DNA from: Galerina marginata
Taxonomy: Eukaryota; Basidiomycota; Agaricomycetes; Agaricales; Galerinaceae
DNA length: 64,000 nt
Assembly: GCA_023014335.1 (NCBI GenBank)
Contig: JAECYW010000028.1
Span: 372,001 to 436,000 of the forward strand
Direction of reading: 5' to 3'
The notes under the pieces are model-generated. The model saw only the letters and a program-made list of their open reading frames with translations, was not told the origin of the DNA and did not search any database. Of this stretch, positions 45,065 through 57,700 are shown one piece after another. Position numbers and translations under genes: made by a program. How positions within the stretch are numbered: the first letter of the stretch is position 1; each line of letters begins with the position of its first letter.

Positions 45065-45546
45065 ACTTCGAATTAGAATTCCTTCCTTTCGAATTCACGA
45101 TCATCTATCTAATCTCTTCGAATTCATTTCGGCCCTGGTTCAGTGGTTGAAATTTACTGAGAGATGCGCTTATGATTCCAATTGATCATGATGTGGGGCA
45201 TCTTAATCTTGTTACATCCCTCTGGCGGCCAATCTTTTTACTCCGGAGTCCTACCCCAATCCTAACCTTGGTCAAGTTCCAACTCGAGCCGCGACTCAGG
45301 AGGCTTTTTGCGGGCGTATTGCCGCGAAAAGAAATTTTTCTGATAGACCTAAGGATTAAATGTCGTCTTTCTTCTAGAATTGAACATCATTATAGGACTT
45401 TTGGTATATAGAACTGGGCTACTATATATTCCATGCACTAAATAAATGACTTATAAGAGTCGGAATAAAGGTCAGGTGGCAGAACCGGATTTCGAGAACC
45501 GCGTTAGCAAAGCGACTCCAGAGTCGGTTTGGAGTCGGTTCTGTTT

Positions 45547-45640
45547 TTGTTCGATTCTGCGATTTCCCACGATTCTGGAAAATTCGTTTTTGTTTCGATT
45601 CTACGATTTCCCACGATTCTGGAAAATTCGTTTCTCGACA
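45547..45640. repeat. 44-bp tandem repeat, two copies
   Basis: TTCGATTCTGCGATTTCCC and TTCGATTCTACGATTTCCC start about 44 bases apart. Both are followed by ACGATTCTGGAAAATTCGTTT. The copies are nearly identical, so the duplication is recent. Confidence 0.85.
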
Positions 45641-45949
45641 CAGAACCGAAAGCTGAATCGGTCCCTAAAACGTTCACTCTGACTTCCCCTACTAAGTGAC
45701 TAGTTGACTTCTCTCCCAAAACCGTCCATTCTGACCCGTGCTCGAAGCAGCTCGTCGTCTTTCCTTCTCTCTATCATGGCTACCCAAAAAGCTATAACCT
45801 TGGATCTGGCACCCCGGCACTACGAGCCCGAGGTCGCTCATTTTTGACACCAGGCGCCGTTTGTCGTAGTTTCCTGGCATATCGAAAGCATGTACACATC
45901 CCAGCCAGCGTGAAAACTTCGTCTTCACCCTTTAACGTCGGCGTACGAT

Positions 45950-48195
45950 CTGCAAACGGTACCATAGGACACGGATGGTTTATCGTCGTTGCTTCTGTGT
46001 CTAGGACTCTTCCACGAGGCTACACCGCCGTCTCTTCACAGCCCCGTGAACAGATTCGACGCTGGATCGGGCTAGCTCACGAAGTGGAGCTATTCATAGG
46101 CCCAGTACGTTTGTCCTGACATGTACTGTGATTCGTACTACTTACCAAGGTCTAGGACGTCACATCCTTTTCCCAAGTCAATTCGTCGAGTACATTGGCA
46201 TCCAAGGCGGGTGCTCCTCAGCTTGCGAGTAAGTTCTCTTGGAATTGCAATTTACCTTACTGAGCCTCGAACAGTCGTCACTCTCCATGCCATCGTCCAT
46301 GTGCCGCCTCAGGTTCAGATCTCGCACCCGTCATTTCTTTGCAACCTCATACCTGGAGTCGTCGGTGTACATGTTTTGGGTTGGGTCACATTGTCTAGGA
46401 AAAGCTACCAAGGGGTTCGGTAAGCTGCCTATGCCTCTGTCGTGATTTTTATGCCTTACTCGGTCCAGGACGTTTATTTCTCAACCCCTCAAGAACACCC
46501 GCACCTGCATTCGCGGCGCCTTCCAGCGTCGCATAAATGGACTCCGGGTAGTCCACTAGGTGCTCAGCAAAACGTCTTAGATTTGGTGAAATGGCACGTC
46601 GTCAAATTTCTTTTCTTATTTCATCATGAATAACCACCCCACAGGCTGAGAAAATCGAGCTTCCCTCACTGAGGATCAAAGCACGACCTGCGCACCGAGC
46701 CCTACCATGCCTGGCGACCTGCTGACGACGCCTCCCAATGCGCCATCCTTCTTTTACTTGCCGCAACCTCGTCTTCACCTTCTCCCTCAAATCTGCAATT
46801 CTGCGTCAGAAGACCTTTTACCCTCATCCCATTTACATCTACATACATTTTTCTTCGCCCGTCAATCGTTACTGAGGGATAGGCAAAGTTTCGTCGTTAC
46901 AGTGTGGTCAAGTCAATGATTCCGAAACATTGTTCTCGTTGTGCTTGGTATGCGCCATCCCTCGTTCTACCTGTCTTTTCGGAATTGCTGACTGTCATAC
47001 CTAGGTTTACCTTCTCTGGAGTGGAGGCGACAACGCCATCCTGAGAGGCTCTACAAACCCCAGCTAGGGTTGGTTGACGGGCACGACAAGCTGTAGGACC
47101 TTACTATTTTCTTGTATGTTGTAACTGATTCCCTCCTCCAGTGGTCAGACGCTCAACAGCATGCAAACCATCTTCATGCTTTCGCGTTCAGCAGTTCCCC
47201 AATGTTGGTCATTCGAGGTATGAAAATTTGGAAGGTACGAAAAACTTTGACGAAGGAATCTTGCTAGTCCTCAACCTGTCGTCTAGCTTGTCGGATGAAA
47301 TTTCGCAACTAGTGGATCAAGCAACCCCATGCGTTCAATAACCAAGGTGTCGCTGTGTCCGATACCTAGGTGAGTTCAAATTGTCTGGTGATAATGAGCT
47401 CAAGCTCATGTTTCTTTAGTCTTGCCATTCTACACGCAAGTTTACGAAAACTCCTTCCATGTATGAGGTCTCGGCAACATTTGAATTTCAGTGATTTCAG
47501 TGATAGTAAGCTCGACAGTTCTCATTCCTTCTCCTGTTTACGGTTTTTTCCCCCTCCAACGACAGATTTCTCAGGCGGCGGCACGGATAAGATTTTCGAA
47601 GACAACCACACACAAAACGGAGACGATTGCTTGACCGTCGGCAGTGGTGCTAAAAATATTCACTTCAGGCATGAACCTCTCTCTTTCTCGTTTATCCATC
47701 GATGCTAACTGTCCTTACTTGTGAACAGTCAACACAAAGCCTTCCCCACCTGGGTGGTTTGAGCTCGGTTTGGGCTTCTAGTTGGTTGTGGGGGAAAGCG
47801 AAGCAGAAGGGAAACCTGAGGTGCGTGCATGCCTCTCCATATGAGAGGTTCATTACTTATGTCTTTCTCGCAGGGAATGGGATGTGGGATGCTCAATAGG
47901 AAGGAACCTGAGGAACGCCGGGGATGACGCTGGCAGATGTTCCAAGCATCTTTCCACTTCCCTGATCATCGATGTTGGACTGGGAGTTGCCCAGCCAGTC
48001 TCAGAGTCTGGCATCTCTGATTCCGAGACGAGTTGGGCCGAAGATATTTTTGGATGCACCGGACGTCCTTTCATGGCCGTCGTGAGGTCGCCATCGCCTT
48101 TCGCGGGTTGAACTCTGGGTGCACCTTCGGACTCGAGCTGCAAGCATCGAGCACCAAACAACCAACCGGCTGTTCAACCTGCCGCCGCCTTTAGT
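45950..48195 (+). repeat. Tandem segmental duplication, unit 1
   Basis: This block and 48,295-50,690 are diverged direct copies, offset about 2.34 to 2.42 kb. Shared anchors include CACCATAGGACACG (45,959 and 48,303), ATGCCTTACTCGGTCCAGGA (46,450 and 48,851), GGTGCTCAGCAAAACGTCTT (46,559 and 48,960) and GCTCAATAGGAAGGAACCTG (47,892 and 50,306). Each unit carries a decayed GH28 segment. The first half has open pieces that I cannot name. Confidence 0.85.
46930..47705 (+). pseudogene. Glycoside hydrolase family 28 (pectinase) relic, copy 1
   Basis: GH28 enzymes hydrolyse pectin galacturonans outside the cell through a right-handed beta-helix. Recognisable pieces are FTFSG near 47,005, GSTNP near 47,047, SRYENLEG near 47,215 and, best preserved, a GGTDKIFEDNHTQNGDDCLT run followed by VGSGAKNIHFR (47,575-47,675) with the catalytic Asp pair. 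Frames change between pieces and the N-terminal exon is missing, so this is a dead fragment. Confidence 0.65.
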
Positions 48196-48294
48196 CGTCG
48201 ACTTGGGTTTTTGATGGCAAACGCCTTTTCAGAATCGAGACACAAATCGAATTTGGAATCGTACCCAGAATCGGTTACTCTGACCGTCCTTATT

Positions 48295-50690
48295 TTCTCT
48301 GCACCATAGGACACGCATGGTTTGCCGTCGTCGTTTCTGTGTCCAGGACTCTTCCACAAGGCTACACCGCTGTCTCTTCACAGCCCTGTGAACAGATTCG
48401 ACGATGGATTGGGGTAAATCACCAAGGAGAGCCATTGATAGGCCCAGTACGTTTGTTCTGACATGCATTGTGATACGTACAACTTACCGAGGTCCAGGAC
48501 ATACATCACTCTTTTCCCAAAGTCAATTAGTCAAGTACATTTGCATCCGAAGCGGGTGCTCCTCAGCTCGCGATTGATTGTCTTGATGGGGCTGCATAAT
48601 AAGGCTGCCAACTCCTATGGTAAGTTCTCTTGGAATTGCTCTATGCTATGATTTACCTTACTGAGCCGCGAGCAGTCGTCACTCTTCGCGACGTTGTTCA
48701 CGTGTCGTCTCAGGTCCTGACCTCGCACCCGCCGTCTCTTTACAAGCTCATACACGGAGTCGTCGGTGTACATGTTTTTGGGTCGGGTCAAACTGCGTAG
48801 GAAAAGCTACCAAAAGCCCAGTAAGCTGCCTATGCCTCCTTCGTGATTTTTATGCCTTACTCGGTCCAGGACATTTATTTCCCAAAGTCTCGAGAACACC
48901 CGCACCTGCATTCGCTGCGCCTTCCAGCGTCGCATAAATGGACTCCGGGTAGTCCACTAGGTGCTCAGCAAAACGTCTTAGATTTGGTGAAATGGCACGT
49001 CGTCAAATTTCTTTTCTCATTGCATCATGAATAACCACCCCACAGGCTGATGAGGGAGGCGAAAATATCGAGCTTCCCCCACTAAGGATCAAAGCACAAC
49101 CTGCGCATCGAGCCCTACCATGCCTGGCGACCTGCTGACGACGCCTTCCAATCCGTCATCTTTCTTTGACTTGCCGCAACCTCGTCTTCGCCTTCTCCCT
49201 CAAGTCTGCAATTCTGCGTCCGAAGACCTTTTCCAATGACCCCTCATCTCATTTACATGTACATACATTTCTCCTTGCCCGTTAATCGTTATTGAGGGAC
49301 AAGCAAAGTTCCGTCGTACAGTGTGGTCAATTCAATGATTCCGAAACGTTGGTCTCGTTGTGCTTGGTACGCAGGCCATCCCTCGTTCTACCTGTGTTTC
49401 CGGAATTGCTGACCGTCATGTCTAGATTTACCTTCTCTGAAGGCGACGACGTCATCTGAGAGGCTCTACAAATCCCAAGAGGGGGCTGGGTTGACGGGCA
49501 CGGACAATCTGTAGGACCTTACCATTTTCTTGTACAAGTTGTAACTGATTCTCTCTTTCAGTGGTGTGACGCCCAACAGCAGATGGCTTCGCCATCAGAA
49601 AGATTACCAATGGATCATTCGAGATATGAAAACATGGAAGGTGAGTTTGACCACGATGAACAAATCCATAGGATCTCAACTTGTCGTCCAGCCTGTTGGG
49701 TTGAATTTCGTGATTAGTTGATTGAGCAACCTCCACGCGTTTGTCGGTAAAACAGTTGCCGTGTCTGCTACTGGCGTGAGTTGCTTCAAATTGTCTGCTG
49801 ATGACGAGCTCAATCTCATGTTCCTTTAATCACACCCATTCAACACGCAGGTTTACAAGAACGCCTTCCATGCACGATCGTTGACACTTGAAATTCCTTC
49901 ATTTCAGTGATGGTAAGCTCAACGGTTCCCTGAAGGTTTTTTCTCTCTTATTTACCGTCTTATCTCCCAACGCAGGTTTCTCAGCCGGCGGCAGGGATAT
50001 GATTTTCGAAGACAACCACACACGAACGGAGACGATGGCTTGATCGTCGGCAATGATGCTAAAAGCATTCACTTGAGGCACGAACCCCTCTTTCTCTTTA
50101 ATCTGTCGATGCTAATTGCCCTTACTTGTGAACAGTCAACATAAATTCTTCCCACCTGGGTGGTTTGAGCTTGGTTTGGGGTTTTAGTTGGTTGTGGGGG
50201 AAAGCAAGGCAGAAGGGAAGCCCGAGGTAAGTATGTGCATGCCTCTCCATATGAGAGATTACATTACTTATTGTCTTTCTCGCAGGCAATGGGATGTGGG
50301 ACGCTCAATAGGAAGGAACCTGAGAAAATGCCGACGGCGACAACGACAGAAGCTCCAAGCATCCTGCCTCATTATCGACGTTCTGTCTTGTGCTTGTGAT
50401 TCATCTTATCTTCCTGCCGAGTGCTCAGCCAATATCACTATCGCTATCAACACTTCTAGATCCCAAACAACTTGGGCTCTAGATCTTTTTGGATCGGACT
50501 TCGGACGTCCCTGTCCTGTCCTGGCGTAGCCCACCCTCGTCTGGCCACCATCTCCTTTCGGGGTTGGACTCTTGATAACCCTTCGGAAGCGAACATGACG
50601 CACCTTCGGGCTAGAGCTTCAAGCTTCAAGCATCAAACTGTCAACCGGCAGACTGGCCTGGCACGCCGTCGGTGTCGACTTGGGCCTCTG
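48295..50690 (+). repeat. Tandem segmental duplication, unit 2
   Basis: This is the second copy of the block described at 45,950-48,195. It ends near the GTGTCGACTTGGG string shared with unit 1 (48,195). It shows small indels and substitutions throughout, so the duplication is old. Confidence 0.85.
49340..50075 (+). pseudogene. Glycoside hydrolase family 28 relic, copy 2
   Basis: This parallels copy 1: a TTTACCTTCTCTGAAGG segment near 49,428, SRYENMEG near 49,620 and GGRDMIFEDNHT followed, after a frameshift, by GDDGLIVGNDAKSIHLR near 49,985-50,075. The cysteine after the Asp pair is lost. It is dead. Confidence 0.6.
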
Positions 50691-52160
50691 TGGATCGTTA
50701 TTTGTCATCTATCTTACCTTGTTCGATCTTTTTTCTTTCTTATCTTTATTTAATCTTTGGGCAGTATATTGGTTGAGCGCTTTTCTTTTTCGGCTTGTTA
50801 CTTTCTTCTTCAGTTGCTTGCAAATTTTTTTGCCTACCAACATCTTCGAATTCGTTTGTGAAAGCTACTAGTAGTAACACTAGCCGTTTGGTTTTTGTTT
50901 CTCTTTTATATATCACGTTCCTTTCTTGCTTCAACTTCTACCCCGAGCTCAGGTCGAGCCTCTTCACAGCCCGGCATCAGGAATACTACTTCCACCGGTC
51001 CACGTCGCTGTCGTCGACAGCTAAGTCACCAACACCAACAATCTTCCTTTGCAGCCAACAAACAAATGCTGCGTGTATTTGCGACCTTGCCTCCAAAGGC
51101 TCGCCAACGACGAGCTATGTCTCGACGTCGCCACTGTCCACAGAGAAAGGACTGGCACGTCTTTCTCGCGGCTACCACTTCATGATGGATTTACGAACGG
51201 CCTTACCTCTCTCTCCGGTCAGCGACAAACTCGCACTATCAAGGTATATGACGCTATCATACACTATGCTTCCACGCCGCCACCCATCGTATAACCGTAC
51301 ACTATCAAATCTATCATCGTCACCCTCAGCTGTCGCCAACATACGGCACAAAACCAAAACCGAGTTTACACTTACGAAATTCAAATAGACCGTCAGGGGA
51401 AAAGCCCCGACCTCGAGAGCCCAGCAGATTTCACTGCCTGCCCACTTTCAACCGTCGACTCGATGGGTCGACTCATGGAGTGTGACGCGAATTCCCTCGA
51501 CCGATCCTATGCGCATGTCATATCGTTATCCCTATCCCTCTTCACTTCTCTCCTCCGTACCCAATTTTTTTTGGCTCTGCTATCGCATACATTCCAAGGG
51601 AGGTTATATAAATCGACCTGGGCACGTCTCGTGACTCTCGTCCTATCTCGTTCACTTTGTTTCTTTTTTCTTGTATCTTCCCCTCGTCCCATCATTGCTC
51701 CGCATCTCACAGTCTCCTTCCTGTTCTTTATTTTCCACTCGTCAATTTCTTGCCTTTTTTCCAGTAGACACCCCTTCTCTTTCTTTCTCACATTTTATAT
51801 TACCTCTGCACAAGCGCATTCTACTTGCTTCGACACACGTACAAGTGTCATTTAGTCTCTCTCTAATTTTTTCGTTCACCCAAAATCTCTTCCGATGTCC
51901 CCCCTTTTCGTATACGTTTCTCTATGCCCATCGGTCGTGATTGAGGAACAGACAAAGTTTCGTCAAACTTGCTGTTACAGTGACAAGGCCCTATTGACAG
52001 GTTCGGCTAGTCAGAGTGAGACGGACCGCTCGGACCTGTATGTACTTCGCTGTCCTCTGTCATGAATTTTTTCTCTTCTTCCCGCCTCCAACCCACATAA
52101 CCCCGTAGCCCGCGCGCTTCCGTCACATGCGACCAAGAACAAGAGTTTACCAGCTTTTCA
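50691..52160. other. Pyrimidine-rich stretch and unassigned ORF
   Basis: A 197-codon frame at 50,795-51,388 (plus) is serine/threonine-rich with no known motif. The same sequence appears in the inverted arm. From 51,500 to 51,950 the plus strand is strongly C/T-rich, which keeps frames open by composition. Most of this lies in the left arm of the large inverted repeat. Confidence 0.4.
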
Positions 52161-53905
52161 AATGCAATGACGGCTACCGAAACCGACCTGGGGCCCTTCC
52201 TTCATAATGAGCGCCAGGTGGCCATGTCATCCCATTCAACCAACCTCCTTCAACACCACTTTCTTCTCCAGCAACGTTCTCATTGCCGAAGGTGTCTTTT
52301 GGAACGAAATTTGGTCTGCTTCTCGCTGGGGTTTGTCTTGTTAGTGCATGGAATACGTTCACTGTTGCACAGCGGACGGGCAGGACGATACCCCTGCATT
52401 GCTTGCTGCTCTTCCTAGCGTTGCAACGAATGCGACGATCTTGTTCAAGGAGGGCATCACGTATAACATCTTCACGCCTATCAAGTTCCCCGCTCTGAAT
52501 AATGTGGAGATTCGGGTTGAAGGGAATAAGGTGTGTGCATTTGACTTTCCAACTTGCCTCTAAACTGAAAGTGGTTTTTGAATTTTAACAGCTATCGTTG
52601 GAGCATCCGTACGTATTTCTGTCTTATTTACTGATAACTTTATGATTCTGAAACGTTGTTTTCAAGAGCTTTCCAGGTGCTTGGTACGAAGGCCGACCCT
52701 CGTTCTACCTATGTTTCTGTAATCACTAACCATCGTAACCAGGTTTACCTTCTCTGGAGGCAACGTCACCCTCTGCCAGGCTCTACAAATCCCAAGTCGG
52801 GTTGGGTCGACGGGCACGGACAAGCAGTAGGACCTTACCATTCTTGTACGACCTGTAACTGATTCTCTCTTCCAGTGGTGGGACGCCCAACAGCAGGTAA
52901 ACCGTCCTCATGGTTTTGCGTTCAGCAGATCTCCAACGGGGTCATTCGGGATATGAAAATTTGGAAGGTTATGGATAACTTCGATGAACAAATTTTGTTA
53001 GTGCTCAGCTTGTCGTCTAGCCTGTTGGATGGAACTTCGCAACTAGCGGCTTAAGCAACCTGCATGCGTTCAATAACAAAATCGTCGCCGTTTCCGATAG
53101 TGGGGTGAGTTGCTTCGAATTGACTGCTGATGATGAGCTCAAGCTTATGTTCCTCTAGTCGTTCCCGTTCAACACGTCGGTTTACAAAAACTCCTCCCAT
53201 GTGCGAGGTCTCATTAACATTTGGAATTCCTTTATTTCAGTGATGGTAAGCTCGACAGTTCTCTTCCTTTTCTCTCATTTACCTTTTTTTTCCAACAATG
53301 GGATTCTCAGCCGGTGGCACGGATATGCTTTTCGAAGACCACCACATACAAAACGGAGACGATTGCTTGACTGTCGGCAGTGGTGCTAAAAATATCCACT
53401 TCAGGTATGAACAATCGTGGACCATCATCCATTTCGAAATCTTATCGACTTAAATCCCGTTCTTAGGAACACATACTGCGAAGGGGTCACGGCCTCTCCA
53501 TCGGGTCTCTCGGGAAAAGCGGTGCTGTTGCTGATGTCCAAAACATCCTGTGAGTCTATCTTGATAGTAAAGTCTCTACGCCGTTTCCTAATTCCAACGT
53601 TATCAACAGAATTGAAAACATCATCATGGCACGTCGATTTGCCTCTCATTATACTTTCTCTGCTTGAATTGCTTTCGACAGAACAACACGCTTTATGACA
53701 CAAGGTTCAAGCGCTGGATCGGTGGTAACGATTTAGCGAGGAAGTACGTTGTTCCTCTATAATTTATGTTTCTTGTGACTCAACTAGGAAATCTAGCATT
53801 ACGTGGAAGAATATCCTATTTTACGAGGTCCCTTTCCCTGTAAGTTGGTACCGGTGTAACCTTCATCGGTCTTCCTTGACTGACGAATTGGCATGCTTAC
53901 ATAGA
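50875..53905 (+). repeat. Left arm of a large, apparently perfect inverted repeat (at least 3.03 kb)
   Basis: This is the reverse complement of 60,970-64,000. Paired coordinates always sum to 114,875, so there is no net indel over 3,031 bp, and every stretch I compared was identical. The right arm runs off the window, so the true length is greater. Similarity ends at an intron 3' splice site (CTTACATAG), after which the two sides differ. It contains a GH28 pseudogene. Confidence 0.95.
52280..53860 (+). pseudogene. Glycoside hydrolase family 28 pseudogene, copy 3 (left arm)
   Basis: This is the most complete copy on the plus strand. In order it has a signal-peptide-like KFGLLLAGVCLVSAWNTFTV (52,300) and TADGQDDTPALLAALPSVAT to NIFTPIKFPALNNVEIRVEG (52,375-52,530). 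FTFSGGNVTL (52,744), STNPKSGWVDGHGQ, WWDAQQQ, SNGVIRDMKIWK and AGGTDMLFEDHHIQNGDDCL follow (53,310), then GHGLSIGSLGKSGAVADVQN (53,490). Last come RFKRWIGGNDLAR and NITWKNILFYEVPFP (53,840). The family's catalytic Asp pair and G-H-G are visible. Single-base frameshifts occur after NTFTV, after NVTL, before SNGV and before GHGL, so no full product is possible. It is truncated at 53,905, where the next exon should start. Confidence 0.8.
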
Positions 53906-53907
53906 AA

Positions 53908-54120
53908 GTATATCGAGCGGCGAATGCGCCTACCAATACATTCCCTCTCTCTCTAAGTTGGACGACCCTCTATAGATCAGGAACTGCAATCCGGTTTTGA
54001 GGACCCATCACGTTCTCTTAACTGGAACCTGTCATCATTAATATTATGTCTCTACTTGGAGTATCGCAGAATTTGAAGGACTTGATATCCGAGATCCAAC
54101 CCAGCCAATTTCTGGTCGAG
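53908..54120 (+). repeat. Dispersed repeat of about 220 bp, copy 2
   Basis: This matches 40,743-40,963. It begins within three bases of the inverted-repeat breakpoint and ends at TTTCTGGTC. An ATG at about 54,044 opens MSLLGVSQNLKDLISEIQPS. It replaces about 1.28 kb that is present on the right side (59,690-60,969). Confidence 0.85.
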
Positions 54121-54124
54121 TCCC

Positions 54125-54215
54125 TCGCTGGAGCTCAGGTACGTTTAGTCTTAGTCTTTCGTATAACTTGTTCTCATACCGATCGCGATATATCTTCTCT
54201 CCAGGCCTAGCAGGG
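54125..54215. repeat. Short inverted block flanking the transposase gene (left)
   Basis: From CTGGAGCTCA through GATCGCGATATATCTTCTCTCCAGGCCTAG this is about 90% identical to the reverse complement of 59,604-59,690. It lies outside the perfect arms and differs by substitutions and a small indel. Confidence 0.75.
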
Positions 54216-54722
54216 CAGTCCTCAAAGTATAGATCGGTTATTTCTACATTGGAACAACCCTCGCGATGGCTGCCTATGCATATGATGTACTTAGGGCATT
54301 CAAGGCCGTCAGTGGTATATGCATATATGCATCCATCTATAATAATGAAGGATTCAGATATTACTCTATCATATTACAACCTCCTGAGATGGAACTTGTC
54401 TAAGTCAATTCTATCTCGCTGGGAAGTTGAGCCGTGCCGTTCTTCAGTTTTCACCTTCGCAATCGTCTACGTTATAAGTCGCGTGTCGCAATCGTGAGGT
54501 TAGAGCGCGGGAAGTTTACGAGTCTGCCTGCACTGTTGCCCAACTGTTGCCTGAAAGGGACCACCCCGGTTTTACCACTCTGAATTCCGCCATCGAAACA
54601 ATAATAGAGGCGCAGAGTCGACGTCAAGACGCTATATAGTCCTTACCCAGTTCCGATCTTGTAGGGTTCGTGAGGTTTATTCCTTTGATATATTCTTACC
54701 GACCTACTTCACAGGTGACCTA

Positions 54723-57700
54723 ATGCCACCCCAACTTCGAAATGGACAGCCAGTCCAGCAACGAAGGTTTGTGCCCGCCACCATGGTAGATTGCCACTGC
54801 ACAGAGTGCGAAGAGAATCAGTACTTCGACTATTCTTCAAATCAAGTGCTGCACGGACAGAGGTTGACGATAGGGCAGCATAAGAAACATCGGCAGCAAG
54901 ACGAGCGCCGTCGGCTTGCATTAGCGAACTATAACGCTGTATCTTCAGACCTTCACGGAAACACAGCAAGCCAGCTGTCGCCCACCGCCCAGATAAATTC
55001 CGATGTACCAACGTCAACCCCTCAGGCACCTCAATCGTCCCCGCGTAACATTCCCCGCGTATTTCGCAAACGTCTACAAAGACTTGTGAAAGCCCCGAGT
55101 CCACCCAACAAAACCCTCGTGAGGCTCCAAATAAGCCGCCAAATTAAGCAGGCGGCAGAACTGCTGAACGTTGTTGAATCGGACAAATTCCAACAAGGAC
55201 TGAAAGACAACCCCCTCGTCTTCGCCAAGCCGCCTGGGGAACAAATATCTATTCCGTCCGAAAGTAATCTTGAACACATTGACCTGGATCCACTTGCTCC
55301 ATCGAACCACGACTTTATTCGGCATCAGAATGCCCTTGGTGACTCCCTAAAGTTCTTTGACCGGCTTGTCAATGGAAACATGTATGCCAAACAGGCGTCT
55401 CAGGTCAGACAATTAAAACCTCAGCTCCGAGAGGAACAGAGGAGCCTCACCCGAGTTCAGAGGGAGTGCTGGGAACAGCAATGGAAGATCACCCAGGCCG
55501 AAAAGGAAAGGGCTGTCGATACTTGTAGGTTCTTTTCTACTTCAAAATGACATGCACTTAATTGCCTTTAGCCGCCTATCACTCTTTTTTAAGAGGAATG
55601 GAGCCCATATCATGTCTTGTGTATTTGCTTGCAGCAACATTGCATCTTCTAGCCCACCTTTCCTTCGAGGATCTACGTTTCCTCCTTCCATGTCTTGGCC
55701 TCCTCCTAAAACTAGCCCTACAGGATTCTCCCAATCCCGACCGCGTTTCGATTATCAATACCATCCCCTCCGACGTGCGCACAGTTATCGCCTCCTTGCC
55801 CATTGAACCCAAGTTCACAGCTCTTGTGTGTTGCCCGACCTGCTTCGCGACTTACACCTTTGATCCAGATGATTCAAGCTCCTATCCGGAGTTCTGTGAA
55901 TATCAGGACCTCTCTGGCGGACCAATTTGTGGACGAAGGTTGCAGAAGAAGGCAGAGGCTAATATTATGCTTCCAACTCGTCAGTTCACACACCAGGACC
56001 TCCCGCATTGGATTGGAAGGATGTATTCACGGCCTGAGATAGAAAAACACCTTGACCATCGGGTGATGGAAAAAGGTTCGGAGGCAGCAAAGGAAATGGG
56101 CGACATATGGGATGGATCTATTTTGCGGGACTTTCTCGGGCCAGATGGCCGCCATTTCATGGATAAACCTGATGCCGAAGGACGCCTAATTTTTGGACTA
56201 AACATGGATGGATTTAACCCATACAGCAGTAAACAAGCTGGAAAAAAAGTTAGCATTTGTGGGGTCTATCTTGTCTGTTTCAACCTACCCATCGAACTAC
56301 GATATCAAGCCGAAAATGTTTTTCTCCTCGGAGTCGTTCCAGGTCCAACCGAACCCGCCACTCATCAAGTCAATCACATACTCCGGCCTCTCGTCGACGA
56401 CCTACTCTCTCTCTGGTCTACAGGCATATACCTGACAAAGACAACCAAGTACCCACTGGGCAGACCTGTCCGTTGTGCTCTTCTTCCTGTTATTTGCGAT
56501 CTTCCTGCTGCTCGTCGCGTTGCCGGACTGGCTGGGCACTCAGCGGGCCCTTTTTGCTCGGAATGCCTCCTTCATCTCTCAGACATCAATGAATTGGATA
56601 GGACTAAATGGAAGCCACGCAATTACAACGATCACTGTTGTCATGCTCGGAAATGGCGTGATGCAAAGTCTGAGTCAGAACGTACACGCGTATTTCGGGC
56701 ATACGGAGCGAAATGGTCTGAACTTCTTCGTCTGCCATACTGGGACCCGACAAAATATGTTGTCATCGACTCTATGCATGGTTTTTATCTTCGGATCTTC
56801 CTAAGGCACGTTCGTGATGTCTGGGGTATGGATATCGAAGTAGATGATGGAAATGGTATGCCGGACCTTAAGTTAAGCGATGAAGATCTGTTGGAGGCCA
56901 AGCATACACTTCGTTTCGGAAACTTAAAAGCCCTTCAGGAATTGACCAAAACCCAGTTGCAACAATTATGTCGTGAAGCCGGACTGCACTATGGAGGTCA
57001 GGCGGGTAAGTTGATCAAACTTTTGCTAAGTTATGTAAGTCCCACATATATATTGCATTTTCGATGTTTGTATAAGTCTAATCCATGCTCCAGAGAGTCA
57101 AACAGGGATGGTTCCAGAAAGATGGGACTCTGATCCCCGAAGTTCCCGTCTTAATTCCTGGGCACGGAAGTGTCTCACCTGAGGATGGCTCTAATGAAGA
57201 CCCCCGAGAGCTATCAATGTCGTCAAATTTGTCATCGGATGGATTACAGCCGCCTGCCTTGAGGGAAGCAGATTCTTTGGCACCATTGACCATGACAGAG
57301 GGTTTGCTCCCTCTCCCTCAAGCCTCCCTCGAGTTGAATCTCCAGCCTTCAGACCCGAACCAAGAATATTTGGAGGTGCTTTATCACGGTGCAAGGTCAA
57401 AGATTGATCGTGCCATTAAGCAAGATTTAGTCTCTCTCTGCTGCCTCAAGCTAGGCGGCGAGAGGGAGAAATACATGAAGATGGGAAGAGATGCAATGGC
57501 CAAACTTTTACACGAATCAGTAAGTCACGCATACTCTATGGTCTTGATTGTTATTAACTAGACCACAAGCGAGACAAGGCGGGGATAATACCTGTACGAG
57601 GCACCCGCCACGCTCCACGTGTCCAGCCTATGTCCTCGCCCCCCACCGACAACAACTCCAATCAATCTCCAGCTGTGGCCACACATGAGAAAGCCAAGGC

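Noticed and set aside
51463..51940. Open frames of 89-130 codons in both strands of the C/T-rich stretch
   Set aside because: Explained by strand composition bias. Repeated codons for Ser/Leu/Phe, or Arg/Lys/Glu on the other strand, with no motif.
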